The notes: a model not told the origin generated them from the letters alone. A stretch of 64,000 nucleotides of DNA from Massiliimalia sp964370215 (GCA_964370215.1 CAYJIM010000001.1:130675-194674); one strand, 5' to 3'. Positions 8,650-18,033 are shown, numbered from the stretch's first letter. Numbers and translations are program-made.

Positions 8650-9962
8650 ATTGTGCCCCCTTTTGCCTGCATCACAGCAATGAAAAATCCGTCACTGCCA
8701 AAATATTCAGGGAACAAGGTCAAGCAATTGTTTTCACTATATTGGAGATAAGGTTCAGGTGGTGGAAGTAGTTCAAATGAAGGGTGCTCCTGTAAAAAGG
8801 CAGATACTACCTGATCATTTTCAGCGCGAGAGAGTGAGCAGGTCGCATAAATCAACCGACCATCTATTTTCACATATCGTGCAGCATTCTTTAGTATTTG
8901 AAGTTGAAGCTGTGGTAATTCAGCCACAGAGGATTTTTCCTTATACTTAATTTCTGGCTTTCTTCTGATGATCCCAAATCCCCCACAAGGCACATCACAA
9001 AGTACCACATCTGCCTTTTCAAGATTTTGGTCAAACACCGTTGCATCTGAAAGTGTCGCTTGTATGTTGTCAAGGCCCAATCGATTTGCTGTTTGGCGAA
9101 TCAACGAAATTTTATGTTCATAGAGGTCAAAGGCTACCACTCGTCCAGTATTTTGCATCTCAAGCGCCATGGAAAAGGATTTTGAACCCGGTGCAGCGCA
9201 AACATCATACACCAATTGATGGGGCTGTACCTCAGATAAGATGGCGCATAGCTGAGAAGCCAAATCCTGCACATAAAAATGTCCCTGTTGAAAGGTTTCC
9301 AAGCGCTCCAAATTACCCAGCTGCTTTAACTGTAACGCATTTGGTAGCGGCGTCTCTTTTACAATGATGCCGTGTTGCTGTAGCGTTTTAGCCAATTGTG
9401 TAGCGGTTGTTTTATTCGTGTTGACACGAATGTAGATCGGCGCCGGCTTTAGTGCGTTTTGCAAAAAAGCAGTTGTGCGTTCTTTCCCATATTCTTCATA
9501 CAGACGTTTCACAAGCCATTCCGGTGTTGAATAGGTAATAGATTTTTGAACCCATGGGTCCTTGCTAACCGGTAGTGATTTGCCGTCGCGTAAAAAACGA
9601 CGTAAAATGGCATTGACCATGCCTTTGGCACTCACTTTTTTTACCGCATGGCAAAGTGTAACCGTTTCATTGACCGCAATGTTGTCCGACACTTGATCCA
9701 TATACAACAATTGATAAAAGCCCATTTGCAAAATGACGCGCACTTCAGGGTCTAATTTTCGATTGGTGTATTGCTCAATGATGCGATCCAACGTCAATTG
9801 TCGCTCAATGACACCATAGACAAGTGCTGTAATAAAGCGATTGGCACTTGGTGGGGCATTTTTTGGCAACATTTGCTGTAACGCAAGATTGGAGTAGGAC
9901 TGTTGCAATTGTAGTTGTAACAAAATTTGTAAGGCGGTTTGCCTTTGTTGTTGAATATTCAT
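8646..9962 (-). CDS. rsmB: 16S rRNA (cytosine(967)-C5)-methyltransferase RsmB
   Basis: RsmB methylates C967 of 16S rRNA using SAM. The first 140 residues form the NusB-like RNA-binding domain (RQTALQILLQL onward). The Rossmann domain contains VYDVCAAPGSKS for SAM, DVPCGGFG with the first cysteine, and YATCSLSRAEN with the catalytic cysteine. Length of 438 is normal. A GGAGT ribosome binding site precedes the ATG. The gene lies between the zinc peptidase and rlmN. Confidence 0.95.
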   Translation of the reverse strand: MNIQQQRQTALQILLQLQLQQSYSNLALQQMLPKNAPPSANRFITALVYGVIERQLTLDRIIEQYTNRKLDPEVRVILQMGFYQLLYMDQVSDNIAVNETVTLCHAVKKVSAKGMVNAILRRFLRDGKSLPVSKDPWVQKSITYSTPEWLVKRLYEEYGKERTTAFLQNALKPAPIYIRVNTNKTTATQLAKTLQQHGIIVKETPLPNALQLKQLGNLERLETFQQGHFYVQDLASQLCAILSEVQPHQLVYDVCAAPGSKSFSMALEMQNTGRVVAFDLYEHKISLIRQTANRLGLDNIQATLSDATVFDQNLEKADVVLCDVPCGGFGIIRRKPEIKYKEKSSVAELPQLQLQILKNAARYVKIDGRLIYATCSLSRAENDQVVSAFLQEHPSFELLPPPEPYLQYSENNCLTLFPEYFGSDGFFIAVMQAKGGTI

Positions 9963-9971
9963 GATACTCCT

Positions 9972-10664
9972 TTAATTACGTCGATTGGAAAGCATAATCA
10001 AACGTGCCAAGTTTAGTACGGCGGTCGCCAATGCTGCAACATAGGTCATCGCGGCAGCTTGCAACATACGTTTGGCACCGGTCAACTCTTCCCCATACAA
10101 AATATCCTGTTGCTCAATGGTTTGCAGTGCCCTTCTGGAGGCATTAAATTCCACCGGCAGAGTGATCAATTGAAACAAGACCACAAAAGCAAAGAGAAAA
10201 ATACCAACGTTAATCAAAGCAGGAAAACTAAAAATCAACCCGGCAATGGCAAGTGGGAATGCAATGGTAGAGCCGATCTTTGTCAGCGGAATGATGGCTT
10301 TTCGTATCGACATCGGCATATATTTTTGCTGAAATTGTACAGCATGACCACATTCATGTGCCGCTACACCGATGGCTGCAACCGAGGTTGAATTGTACAC
10401 CGCATCGGACAGACGCACTACATTGACAGTAGGGTCAAAATGATCGGTTAGCGATCCTGCCACACGCTGTATGGTAACATGTTGCAATCCGTTTTGATCC
10501 AAAATCAACCGTGCAACTTGGTATCCGGTATAGCCACGTGCGTTGTACTGTTTGCTGTAGCGATTGAAGGCAGATTTTACGCCAATTTGGGCCGCGACTG
10601 CGATGAGCATACTGAGAATGACCAAGCCATAAGAGGTCCAGTCGATTCCATAAAATAAAGGCAT
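9972..10664 (-). CDS. Zinc metallopeptidase, YugP family
   Basis: The 230-residue membrane protein belongs to the YugP/DUF2268-like neutral zinc peptidase family. The N-terminal membrane helix spans about 10-30. The zinc motif is AAHECGHAVQ (HExxH). Two more hydrophobic segments follow at about 120-165, and a conserved VEFNASRRAL stretch precedes a last helix. Its substrate is unknown. It sits between fmt and rsmB, a position it often occupies in clostridia. The ATG has GGAGAG upstream. Confidence 0.88.
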   Translation of the reverse strand: MPLFYGIDWTSYGLVILSMLIAVAAQIGVKSAFNRYSKQYNARGYTGYQVARLILDQNGLQHVTIQRVAGSLTDHFDPTVNVVRLSDAVYNSTSVAAIGVAAHECGHAVQFQQKYMPMSIRKAIIPLTKIGSTIAFPLAIAGLIFSFPALINVGIFLFAFVVLFQLITLPVEFNASRRALQTIEQQDILYGEELTGAKRMLQAAAMTYVAALATAVLNLARLIMLSNRRN

Positions 10665-10665
10665 A

Positions 10666-11592
10666 TTACTCTCCTTGTCCTAAAATGGTGGTTTCATCAA
10701 TCGGATAACCACGCAAAAAATCGTCACCTTTCATACGGCGTTTGCCTTCCGGTTGTACTTCTAAAAAGCGTACACTACCCTCTTTGCAGGCAACAACAAA
10801 TTGTTTGACATCTAAAATTTTACCGGGTTGTCCATGCAATGTGGACAGTTCCGACGCATAGACTTTCAAGCGTTTTCCCTGTAAAGTAGTGGTAGCACAA
10901 GGCCAGCTGGACAACCCACGAATCTGATTGTGCACCTCCCTGGCTGATTTTTGAAAATCAATGGTGCAGAGTTCTTTGCTCAGCATCGGTGCATAACAAC
11001 TCTCTTCATCATTTTGCACCGTACGAGGAGCTGTACCGGACTGCAGAGCCTGCAATGTTTGCAGCAACGTTTCTGCACCGAGCAGAGAAAGCCTGTCATG
11101 CAACTGATCTGCCGTTTCATTTTCTCCAATGGCAAGTTCAGATTTCAAAATCATATCACCGGTATCCAGCCCCTCTGCCATATACATGGTGGTCACACCG
11201 GTCACCGCTTCGCCGTTTAAAATGCTCCATTGAATGGGTCCTGCACCACGGTATTTTGGTAATAAACTTGCATGTACGTTGACACAGCCCATTGGTGGAA
11301 TTTCTAAAATTTCTTTAGGCAAGATTTTGCCATACGCAACAACGACAATCAGATCCGGTTGCAGTTGCTCCATTTGCAGTTTTGCCTCTTCAGTGCGCAA
11401 GGTTGTCGGTTGAAATACCGGAATACCAGATTCCAAGGCAACTGCCTTTACCGGTGGGGGGAGTACTTTATGTCCACGCCCCTTTGGTTTGTCCGGTTGG
11501 GTAAATACCCCGACCACGTCACAATCAAAGGTAAGCAGTGCTTGAAGGCAAGGTACTGCAAAATCAGGGGTTCCCATAAAAATAACGTTCAT
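10666..11592 (-). CDS. fmt: Methionyl-tRNA formyltransferase
   Basis: Fmt formylates initiator Met-tRNA using 10-formyltetrahydrofolate. The start region MNVIFMGTPDFAVP and the catalytic HASLLPKYRGAGPIQWSILNG (with the conserved asparagine and histidine) identify it. The C-terminal tRNA-binding domain begins near residue 205. A frame runs upstream to 11814, but it overlaps def. The ATG at 11592 has an AGGGGGG ribosome binding site and gives the standard 308 residues. It pairs with peptide deformylase directly upstream. Confidence 0.96.
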   Translation of the reverse strand: MNVIFMGTPDFAVPCLQALLTFDCDVVGVFTQPDKPKGRGHKVLPPPVKAVALESGIPVFQPTTLRTEEAKLQMEQLQPDLIVVVAYGKILPKEILEIPPMGCVNVHASLLPKYRGAGPIQWSILNGEAVTGVTTMYMAEGLDTGDMILKSELAIGENETADQLHDRLSLLGAETLLQTLQALQSGTAPRTVQNDEESCYAPMLSKELCTIDFQKSAREVHNQIRGLSSWPCATTTLQGKRLKVYASELSTLHGQPGKILDVKQFVVACKEGSVRFLEVQPEGKRRMKGDDFLRGYPIDETTILGQGE

Positions 11593-11602
11593 ACAATCCC
11601 CC

Positions 11603-12049
11603 CTATTTCTTTGGCTTGACATGATCAACAAACAGTATACCATCCAGATGATCAATTTCATGACAAAATGCACGGGCAAGCAATTCCGTACCTTCCATTT
11701 GAAAGGAGTCCCCACTGCGATCCTGTGCCAACACACGCACTTTATGCGGGCGTGTAACATCGCCATATTCACCGGGGAAGGACAAACAGCCCTCTTGCCC
11801 TGTTTGTTTTCCACGCTGTTTGATAATTTCTGGATTGATCAACTCGATGACACCTTCGCCGACATCAATGACTACAACGCGGCGCAAGATACCGATTTGC
11901 GGTGCCGCAAGGCCAACGCCGTTGGCCTCCTGCATTGTTTGCTTCATGTCCTCTAATAGTGTCCAAAGTCTTTGATCAAATTCTGTGACGGTGCGTGCTT
12001 TTTTTCGTAAGACATCATCGCCATCCAACCGTATCTGTCGTATTGCCAT
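11603..12049 (-). CDS. def: Peptide deformylase
   Basis: Def removes the N-formyl group from nascent proteins, using an iron or other divalent metal. All three motifs are intact: GVGLAAPQ, EGCLSFPG with the metal-binding cysteine, and HEIDHLDG with the metal histidines and catalytic glutamate. At 148 residues it is a type 1 (short) deformylase. GGAGAAAG lies before the ATG. It acts in sequence with Fmt, encoded next. Confidence 0.97.
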   Translation of the reverse strand: MAIRQIRLDGDDVLRKKARTVTEFDQRLWTLLEDMKQTMQEANGVGLAAPQIGILRRVVVIDVGEGVIELINPEIIKQRGKQTGQEGCLSFPGEYGDVTRPHKVRVLAQDRSGDSFQMEGTELLARAFCHEIDHLDGILFVDHVKPKK

Positions 12050-12106
12050 CTTTCTTTCTCCTTATGTTATCTTCTGCAATTGATCCTGTTCTATACACTA
12101 CTTGCA

Positions 12107-14539
12107 TCAGCCACACTCACCGTTGACATCGCAAAATAATTGTACAGATCGAAAAGCAGGATCTTTTCCTGCCAATGTCAACACCGTTGACATATATTGA
12201 CGAAAGGATCGATTCATTTTACATTTAATTAGTATTTGCAAGCGATGTTTCCCGTGTAATCGCTGTACTGCCGGTTGCAATGGACCATACACCCGCAAAG
12301 CAAGTCCGTCTTTACTATTTTGTGCTTGCAATTGCAGTAAGTGCATCAATGCATCTGCTGCCCCTTCTACCTTTTTTTTCTCTACGCTACTCATTTGGAG
12401 CAAGCAGAGATCGCAAAACGGCGGGTATCCCAATGCTTTTCTTGCAGCAATTTCATCGTGATAAAAACCCTCATAATCCTGATGAGCCGCAAAATTGATG
12501 ATCGGATGATCCGGCAGATAGGTCTGGATATACGCACGACCGAGCTTTTCTGCTCTGCCACTGCGCCCAACGACCTGTGTGATGAGGGAAAACACCCGTT
12601 CCACCCCACGGTAATCGTTGCTGTTCAATCCACTGTCGGCTTGTAGCACCCCCACAAGGGTGACATTTTTAAAGTCAAGGCCTTTGGCGACCATCTGCGT
12701 GCCAACCAGAATGCCATACGCGCCTTCAGAAAAGGCTGAAAATTTTTCTACATGGGCATGTTTGGAACCGGTGGTATCGGTATCCATCCGCAATACTTTT
12801 GCAGTGGGAAACAATGTTGCCAATTCATCTTCAATCGATTGGGTACCAACCCCTGATAATTTCATATGAGTACTACCACAACTTTTACAGGTCGCATCAA
12901 ATTTGACTGCATAACCACAATGATGGCACATCATATACCCATTATCTCTATGGTAAGTCAGTGCCACATCACATTGTTCACACTGTAACACGGTATCGCA
13001 TTGCAAACAACAGGCAACGGTACGGTACCCACGACGGTTGATGAGCAAAATAGTCTGCTCTCTCTTGTCGAGATTTTTTTGTATTTCTTTTTGTAAGATG
13101 CGACTGACAGCCGATTGATTTGCGGCTTTTTCTTCCTGTAGCATATCCACCAGATGCACCTGCGGCAATCCTCTATCGGAATAGCGTGTCGGCAAGGTCA
13201 CCAGTGAATAAATTCCTTTGATTGCTTTATAATAACTCTCAATGGAAGGCGTTGCAGAAGCAAGGAGCACCACTGCATGATGATGGACGGCACGGAGCTT
13301 TGCCACTTCCCTTGCATGATAGCGAGGGGCTGCATCCGATTTATACGAGGATTCCCCTTCTTCATCCAAAATCAGCAGCCCAATGCGATCAAGTGGTGCA
13401 AAAACCGCAGAACGTGTACCGACCACGATGTCAATCGCTCCTGCTTTGATTTGTTTATAGGCATCCAACCGTTCGCCCAAAGACAGTCCACTGTGAATGA
13501 CAGCAACACGCTCGCCAAAATAGGCGAAAAATTGCTTCGTCATCTGTGGAGTTAGGGAAATTTCCGGTACCAATACCAAGACTTGCTTTTTGTTTTGGAG
13601 GGTCTGCTCCATCAGCTTTAAAAATACAGCCGTTTTACCGGAGCCTGTAACGCCGTGTAACAAACATACGGCAGGTTGTGCGACTGACATCTTTTCACAG
13701 ATAGCGTCAAACGCTTGTTGTTGGGTATCATTGAGACGAAGTGTGGCAATATTCTGAGAGGCAAGTTCTGCTCTGGCTGTTTTCCCAAGCACTTCTCTGC
13801 GATAGTAGGATAGCACTCCTTTTTTTTCAAGTGTTTTTAACACACCTTCTCCCACCGCACAAAAATACAGTGTCTCTTCCACTGTCGCTTGATCGGCAGA
13901 GCATAAGAATTCTACGACCTCTTGTTGCTTTGGTGTCAAGGAAAGGGCAAAAGGGTCTGCTTCCAATCGTACCATGCGTACGGTATCATCGCCACGCTTG
14001 CGTTTTGTCTGTGCACGACACAACACAAAACCATCCTGTTGTAATTGTTGCAATACCGACGAAGGGATGACTTTTTCTTTCAAAAAGCGATCCAGTTGCT
14101 GTCTTGTTTTCGTCGTTTGCAAAAAGGTCAACACCAATTGTGCCGTTGTGTCGGTTGCCATCGTAGGCAAAACGCCATCGGCACACTGAAATTCTTCTTG
14201 AATTTGCACATTATATGCGGCAGGCAACAACACCTTGACCGCATCGTAAAAGGTGCAAAAGGTGTGCTCTACCAAAAAGTGAATGATCCGAAAAGCCTCG
14301 TCATTGAGGAGCGAGCTTTCGTCCAAAACCTTGAGAATCGGTTTGATCTTTGGCGGTAATGTAGCGACTGTTTCTGTCGCTACCACAACGCCTTGTCTTG
14401 TGCGATTACCACCACCAAACGGAACAACGACACGACAGCCGCAAAGAGGTTTTGATTCATCCGATGCAACCAGATAAGAATATGGCTTATCAAAGTGATA
14501 AACTGTTTTTTCCACATAAACCTGTGCCAGTGTTGCCAT
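12107..14539 (-). CDS. priA: Primosomal replication-restart helicase PriA
   Basis: PriA loads the replicative helicase at stalled forks. The DNA-binding N-terminal part covers about 1-260. The helicase core has Walker A GVTGSGKT (296-303), GTRSAVF, LLASATPS, and a C-terminal half with VGTQMVAKGLDF and VGRSGRAEKLG. Eight zinc cysteines lie in CCLQC, CEQC, CHHC and CKSC. The Walker B region reads ILDEEGESSYK (390-400) where the family has DEEH, so the histidine of motif II is Gly395. Length of 810 is normal. The odd motif may reduce coupling between ATP hydrolysis and unwinding (inference). Confidence 0.95.
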   Translation of the reverse strand: MATLAQVYVEKTVYHFDKPYSYLVASDESKPLCGCRVVVPFGGGNRTRQGVVVATETVATLPPKIKPILKVLDESSLLNDEAFRIIHFLVEHTFCTFYDAVKVLLPAAYNVQIQEEFQCADGVLPTMATDTTAQLVLTFLQTTKTRQQLDRFLKEKVIPSSVLQQLQQDGFVLCRAQTKRKRGDDTVRMVRLEADPFALSLTPKQQEVVEFLCSADQATVEETLYFCAVGEGVLKTLEKKGVLSYYRREVLGKTARAELASQNIATLRLNDTQQQAFDAICEKMSVAQPAVCLLHGVTGSGKTAVFLKLMEQTLQNKKQVLVLVPEISLTPQMTKQFFAYFGERVAVIHSGLSLGERLDAYKQIKAGAIDIVVGTRSAVFAPLDRIGLLILDEEGESSYKSDAAPRYHAREVAKLRAVHHHAVVLLASATPSIESYYKAIKGIYSLVTLPTRYSDRGLPQVHLVDMLQEEKAANQSAVSRILQKEIQKNLDKREQTILLINRRGYRTVACCLQCDTVLQCEQCDVALTYHRDNGYMMCHHCGYAVKFDATCKSCGSTHMKLSGVGTQSIEDELATLFPTAKVLRMDTDTTGSKHAHVEKFSAFSEGAYGILVGTQMVAKGLDFKNVTLVGVLQADSGLNSNDYRGVERVFSLITQVVGRSGRAEKLGRAYIQTYLPDHPIINFAAHQDYEGFYHDEIAARKALGYPPFCDLCLLQMSSVEKKKVEGAADALMHLLQLQAQNSKDGLALRVYGPLQPAVQRLHGKHRLQILIKCKMNRSFRQYMSTVLTLAGKDPAFRSVQLFCDVNGECG

Positions 14540-14571
14540 CTTCTCCTCCAGTACGTTGTCTGATTGTAAGT

Positions 14572-14781
14572 TTATTCTTCGGTTTCTTTTTGTTCAATCA
14601 AGTGGTATTTGCCTGCTGCAAATTCTTCTACTGCAATTTTAACCGGTTTTTCCAATAGTTCCATGTTTTGTGCTTCTGCTTGCTCTGCAATTTCACGTGC
14701 TCTTTTTGCGACGGCAATGACCAAAGAGTAGTAGCTTTCCCCTTGTTTCAAAATATCTGTGCTTGCTGGACGGTGCATCAT
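14572..14781 (-). CDS. rpoZ: DNA-directed RNA polymerase omega subunit
   Basis: Omega stabilises assembly of the beta-prime subunit. The 69-residue protein shows the family pattern: an N-terminal HRPAS segment, YYSLVIAVAKRAREI in the middle (family S-LV--AAKRARQ) and an acidic end. Two ATG codons lie together; the first has GGAGAG six bases upstream. A longer frame reaches 14844 but overlaps gmk. The gmk-rpoZ-priA neighbourhood supports the call. Confidence 0.93.
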   Translation of the reverse strand: MMHRPASTDILKQGESYYSLVIAVAKRAREIAEQAEAQNMELLEKPVKIAVEEFAAGKYHLIEQKETEE

Positions 14782-14801
14782 AATGTTCTCTCCTATTTTT
14801 C

Positions 14802-15377
14802 TTATTTGTTTTTGGTTTTCAAATGTTCTGCTTTGATAATGCAATCCATTTCTTGAATGGCGAGATGCAGATCATCGTTGACGACTTGATAGGTGTAGCG
14901 GTCGGCAAAGGAAAGTTCCTCTTTTGCCTGTGTCAGACGACGATTCACTGTTTCTTGATCTTCGGTCGCACGGTCGGTCAAACGCTTTGCCAACACTTCC
15001 ATGCTCGGCGGTAGAATGAAGATAGAAACTGCTTCCGGAAAACGTTCGATGACCTGTAACGCTCCTTGCACCTCGATTTCCAAAATGACATCCTGCCCTT
15101 GTTCTAAGCGATCCAACACCGCTTGACGTGGAGTGCCATAATAGTTTTCACAATATTCTGCATATTCGAGCATCCCATCGGTTGCAATTTGTGTTTCAAA
15201 TTCTTCCTTTGTGAGGTAATAGTAGGAAACCCCATGTTCCTCACCCGGTCTGGGTGCTCTGGTCGTTGCTGAAACCGATAAGAAAATAGAATCGCTCCCT
15301 GCCAGTAGCTCCTTTAAAATAGTACCTTTGCCACATCCGGACGGGCCGGAAATGACCATTAAAATGCCTTTTGCCAT
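14802..15377 (-). CDS. gmk: Guanylate kinase
   Basis: Gmk phosphorylates GMP to GDP. It shows the P-loop SGPSGCGKGT, the GMP-binding TTRAPRPGEEHGVSYYYL, and EIEVQGALQV. The start giving MAKGILMVISGPSG yields 191 residues, near the family length; a longer frame to 15404 would overlap remA. The ATG lies four bases after the remA stop, whose last codons contain the GGAGGAAG that probably serves as ribosome binding site. Confidence 0.96.
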   Translation of the reverse strand: MAKGILMVISGPSGCGKGTILKELLAGSDSIFLSVSATTRAPRPGEEHGVSYYYLTKEEFETQIATDGMLEYAEYCENYYGTPRQAVLDRLEQGQDVILEIEVQGALQVIERFPEAVSIFILPPSMEVLAKRLTDRATEDQETVNRRLTQAKEELSFADRYTYQVVNDDLHLAIQEMDCIIKAEHLKTKNK

Positions 15378-15381
15378 GACG

Positions 15382-15630
15382 TTATTCTTCCTCCAATTCA
15401 TCATCTAAACGATTGGCAACCGTTTCCGGTTGAATCGCTGATAAAATGACATGATCACTGTCCATCATAATGACAGCACGGGTACGACGACCATAAGTGG
15501 CGTCAATCAGCACGCCTTTTTCTCGTGCCTCTTGAATGATCCGCTTGATCGGTGCCGATTCCGGACTGACAATTGCAATCAACCGACCGGCAGAAACCAT
15601 ATTGCCAAATCCAATGTTGATCAATTTCAC
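15382..15630 (-). CDS. remA: DUF370 family DNA-binding regulator RemA
   Basis: The 82-residue protein matches the RemA/YlzA family. The conserved core is NIGFGNMVSAGRLIAIVSPESAP followed by a GRRTRAVIMMDS motif. In Bacillus subtilis RemA is an oligomeric DNA-binding activator of biofilm-matrix and osmoprotection genes. The order yicC-remA-gmk-rpoZ is the standard Firmicutes arrangement. What it regulates in this organism cannot be read from the window. Confidence 0.93.
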   Translation of the reverse strand: MKLINIGFGNMVSAGRLIAIVSPESAPIKRIIQEAREKGVLIDATYGRRTRAVIMMDSDHVILSAIQPETVANRLDDELEEE

Positions 15631-15642
15631 ACCATCACACTC

Positions 15643-16518
15643 CTACTCGATGTTTTGAATTTGTTCTCTTATTTTTTCAATCTCACCTTTGATGTCGACA
15701 ACATAACCTGTGATGTCAATATCCTGTGCTTTGGAACCGATGGTATTGGTTTCACGATTCAATTCCTGCACCATAAAATCCAGCTTTCTGCCCACCGCTT
15801 GGTCACTCTTGAGCAACAATTCAAATTGACTCAAATGACTGCGCAAGCGTACCGTTTCTTCATCCACTGCAATTTTTTCTGCATAAACAGCGGCTTCCAA
15901 CAACAGTCTATTCTGATCGATGTTATGGTCTTTCAGTACATCCTGCATTTTTGTGGTTAACCGTTCACGGTAAGCGGCCAATGTTTGTGGCGATTTTTCT
16001 TCAATCAACGTCACAAGACCTGCGATGGTGTGAAGACGGTTTTGTACATCCTCAACCAGTCGGCCGCCTTCCTCTTCTCGCATCCGCACAAATTTTTCAA
16101 GTGCTTCTGCGGCGACCACTTGCACGTCTGCCCATACTGCCTCTTCATCTTCTGTCATTTTTTGCACGGTGAAGAGATCGGAAAATCTTGCAATGGTGGA
16201 AAGGGATAGATCATCAACCAAGGATAATTCTTCTTTGAGGGAACGCAAGGCATCGGTGTACCCTTTGGCAAGCGTGTCATTGATGTTGACCTTTGTGTCA
16301 TTGCCGTTTACCGTATAAACAGTTACCGCAACGTCCACTTTCCCTCTGGAAACCATCGGTTGCAGATAACTTTTTAACTTGCTTTCTAAATATCCATATG
16401 CGCGAGGAACTCTTGCAGAAAACTCAAAAAAACGGTGATTTACCGAGCGAATTTCTACGGTAACATCACGATTATCTATGAGTTTTTGACTGCGACCATA
16501 ACCTGTCATGCTTTTCAT
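15643..16518 (-). CDS. yicC: YicC/YloC family endoribonuclease
   Basis: The start MKSMTGYGRS and the C-terminal DFMVQELNRETNTIGSKAQD with a final GEIEKIREQIQNIE helix are hallmarks of the YicC/YloC family, whose members act as endoribonucleases. The central part is helical with many charged residues. The ATG at 16518 has a strong GGAGGAAAAAAC ribosome binding site and gives 291 residues. It is the first gene of the housekeeping run that ends at thiN. Confidence 0.92.
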   Translation of the reverse strand: MKSMTGYGRSQKLIDNRDVTVEIRSVNHRFFEFSARVPRAYGYLESKLKSYLQPMVSRGKVDVAVTVYTVNGNDTKVNINDTLAKGYTDALRSLKEELSLVDDLSLSTIARFSDLFTVQKMTEDEEAVWADVQVVAAEALEKFVRMREEEGGRLVEDVQNRLHTIAGLVTLIEEKSPQTLAAYRERLTTKMQDVLKDHNIDQNRLLLEAAVYAEKIAVDEETVRLRSHLSQFELLLKSDQAVGRKLDFMVQELNRETNTIGSKAQDIDITGYVVDIKGEIEKIREQIQNIE

Positions 16519-16559
16519 GTTTTTTCCTCCTCCGGTGATTCCGGTTGATGTATTGTTAT

Positions 16560-16588
16560 AGTGTAGCATGTTTCATTGCCAGGAACAA
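16560..16588 (-). promoter_or_regulatory. Promoter for the yicC-remA-gmk run
   Basis: The minus strand reads TTGTTC (16583-16588), a 17-base spacer, and TACACT (16560-16565), about 40 bases before the yicC start. Confidence 0.65.
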
Positions 16589-16656
16589 GTGTTTATTCAT
16601 ATAAAATTCATAATATTCAAAGTTTTATTACTTTTAAAGAAAAAATAGGCATAAAA

Positions 16657-16687
16657 AGTGTGGTGCCCATTCATGAGACACCACACT
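16657..16687 (-). terminator. Terminator after lysC
   Basis: Nine-base arms (AGTGTGGTG and its complement) enclose a 13-base loop, followed on the minus strand by TTTTTAT. It lies just after the lysC stop. Confidence 0.9.
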
Positions 16688-16703
16688 GTGACTTTAAAAG
16701 ATC

Positions 16704-17909
16704 TTAGAAATCAAATGCGTTATGTACCGCATTGACTGCACGTTTACCGTCTTCTTCTTGAATCAAAACGGAAATTTTGATTTCGCTGGTGGAAATCATG
16801 CTGATATTGATACCTGCTTCATACAGTGCTTCAAACATTTTGGAAGCAACGCCAGGGTTCGACTGCATACCAGCACCCACGATGGATACTTTGCAAACAT
16901 CATCATCCAAGGTGATTTCTTGTGCACCGATCAACGCTTGTTGTTCCGACAGACAAGCAAGTGCATCATTTTTTTGTGCCAGTGGTACTGTGAAGCTGAT
17001 GTCTTTTGTATTGTTGCGTCCGATCGATTGCAAAATGATGTCTACATTGACTTTTTTCATTGCAAGCATATTAAAGATTTTGAAAGCAATCCCCGGTTGG
17101 TCCGGTACTCCTACTACCGCGATACGCGCTACATCATTGTCACAAGCTACCCCTTTGATCAACATTTTCTCCATTTTCGCAACCTCCTTAACTTTTGTGC
17201 CCGGTTTATTTTCCAGACTGGATAATACCTCTAAATTCACATTATATTTTTTTGCCATTTCAACAGAGCGATTATGCAGCACCTGTGCCCCAAGTGACGC
17301 CAACTCCAACATTTCATCAAAGGAAATCTCGTTGAGTTTGACTGCGTCCTTGACCACACGTGGGTCTGCGGTGTAAACGCCGTCGACATCGGTGAAAATT
17401 TGACAGATGTCTGCACGCAAAGCTGCCGCCAATGCCACTGCACTGGTGTCCGAGCCGCCACGTCCCAATGTGGTAATATCGTCATAACGATTGGTGCCTT
17501 GGAATCCTGCAACGATGACAATGTTGTTTTGTTCCAATTCTTTTTCTACACGCTCGGTGTTGATGCGACGAATACGTGCATCTCCGTAGTTGGAGTTTGT
17601 AGAAAACCCTGCCTGCCAACCGGTCAGCGATACAGCCGCATAACCGAGTTTTGTCAATGCCATAGACAACAGTGAAATCGAAATTTGCTCCCCTGTGGAT
17701 AGCAACATATCCATCTCACGCTTGGATGGTGCGTCGGTAATCTCTCCTGCTTTGGCAATCAAATCATCGGTGGTATCTCCTTGTGCTGAAACCACGACGA
17801 CAACTTTATTCCCTTTGTCAAACGTTTCCCCTACAATGCGAGCAACATTAAATAAGCGCTCGGTATTTTTGACGGAAGTTCCGCCAAATTTTTGTACTAC
17901 AATGCCCAT
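16704..17909 (-). CDS. lysC: Aspartate kinase
   Basis: Aspartokinase makes aspartyl phosphate, the first step to lysine, methionine and threonine. The kinase domain starts VQKFGGTSVKN and includes TLGRGGSDTSAVALAAAL and FTDVDGVYTADPR. Two ACT domains fill the last 140 residues (GVPDQPGIAFKIF and GAGMQSNPGVASKMF), which mediate feedback inhibition by end-product amino acids. At 401 residues it is the monofunctional form. GGAGGG precedes the ATG. No lysine riboswitch is seen in the short leader. Confidence 0.96.
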   Translation of the reverse strand: MGIVVQKFGGTSVKNTERLFNVARIVGETFDKGNKVVVVVSAQGDTTDDLIAKAGEITDAPSKREMDMLLSTGEQISISLLSMALTKLGYAAVSLTGWQAGFSTNSNYGDARIRRINTERVEKELEQNNIVIVAGFQGTNRYDDITTLGRGGSDTSAVALAAALRADICQIFTDVDGVYTADPRVVKDAVKLNEISFDEMLELASLGAQVLHNRSVEMAKKYNVNLEVLSSLENKPGTKVKEVAKMEKMLIKGVACDNDVARIAVVGVPDQPGIAFKIFNMLAMKKVNVDIILQSIGRNNTKDISFTVPLAQKNDALACLSEQQALIGAQEITLDDDVCKVSIVGAGMQSNPGVASKMFEALYEAGINISMISTSEIKISVLIQEEDGKRAVNAVHNAFDF

Positions 17910-17990
17910 TGTATTCCCTCCATTTTACTTTATCGTATCAAACAATCAATTTTCTATATAAGATCAAGTTTGAATGCCATAATTATTCTT

Positions 17991-18029
17991 AAACAGTATA
18001 TGAGATTTTCTCATAAAAATCAACTGTTT
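17991..18029 (-). terminator. Probable terminator after thrB
   Basis: A two-tier hairpin: outer arms AAACAGT/ACTGTTT and inner arms ATGAGA/TCTCAT. It lies a few bases after the thrB stop on the minus strand. The following T-run is short, so termination may be partial and some transcription could reach lysC. Confidence 0.5.
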
Positions 18030-18033
18030 TTTT

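Noticed and set aside
17910..18033. Lysine riboswitch upstream of lysC
   Set aside because: The gap is 124 bases and largely occupied by the thrB terminator, too short for the aptamer, and conserved L-box sequences are not seen.
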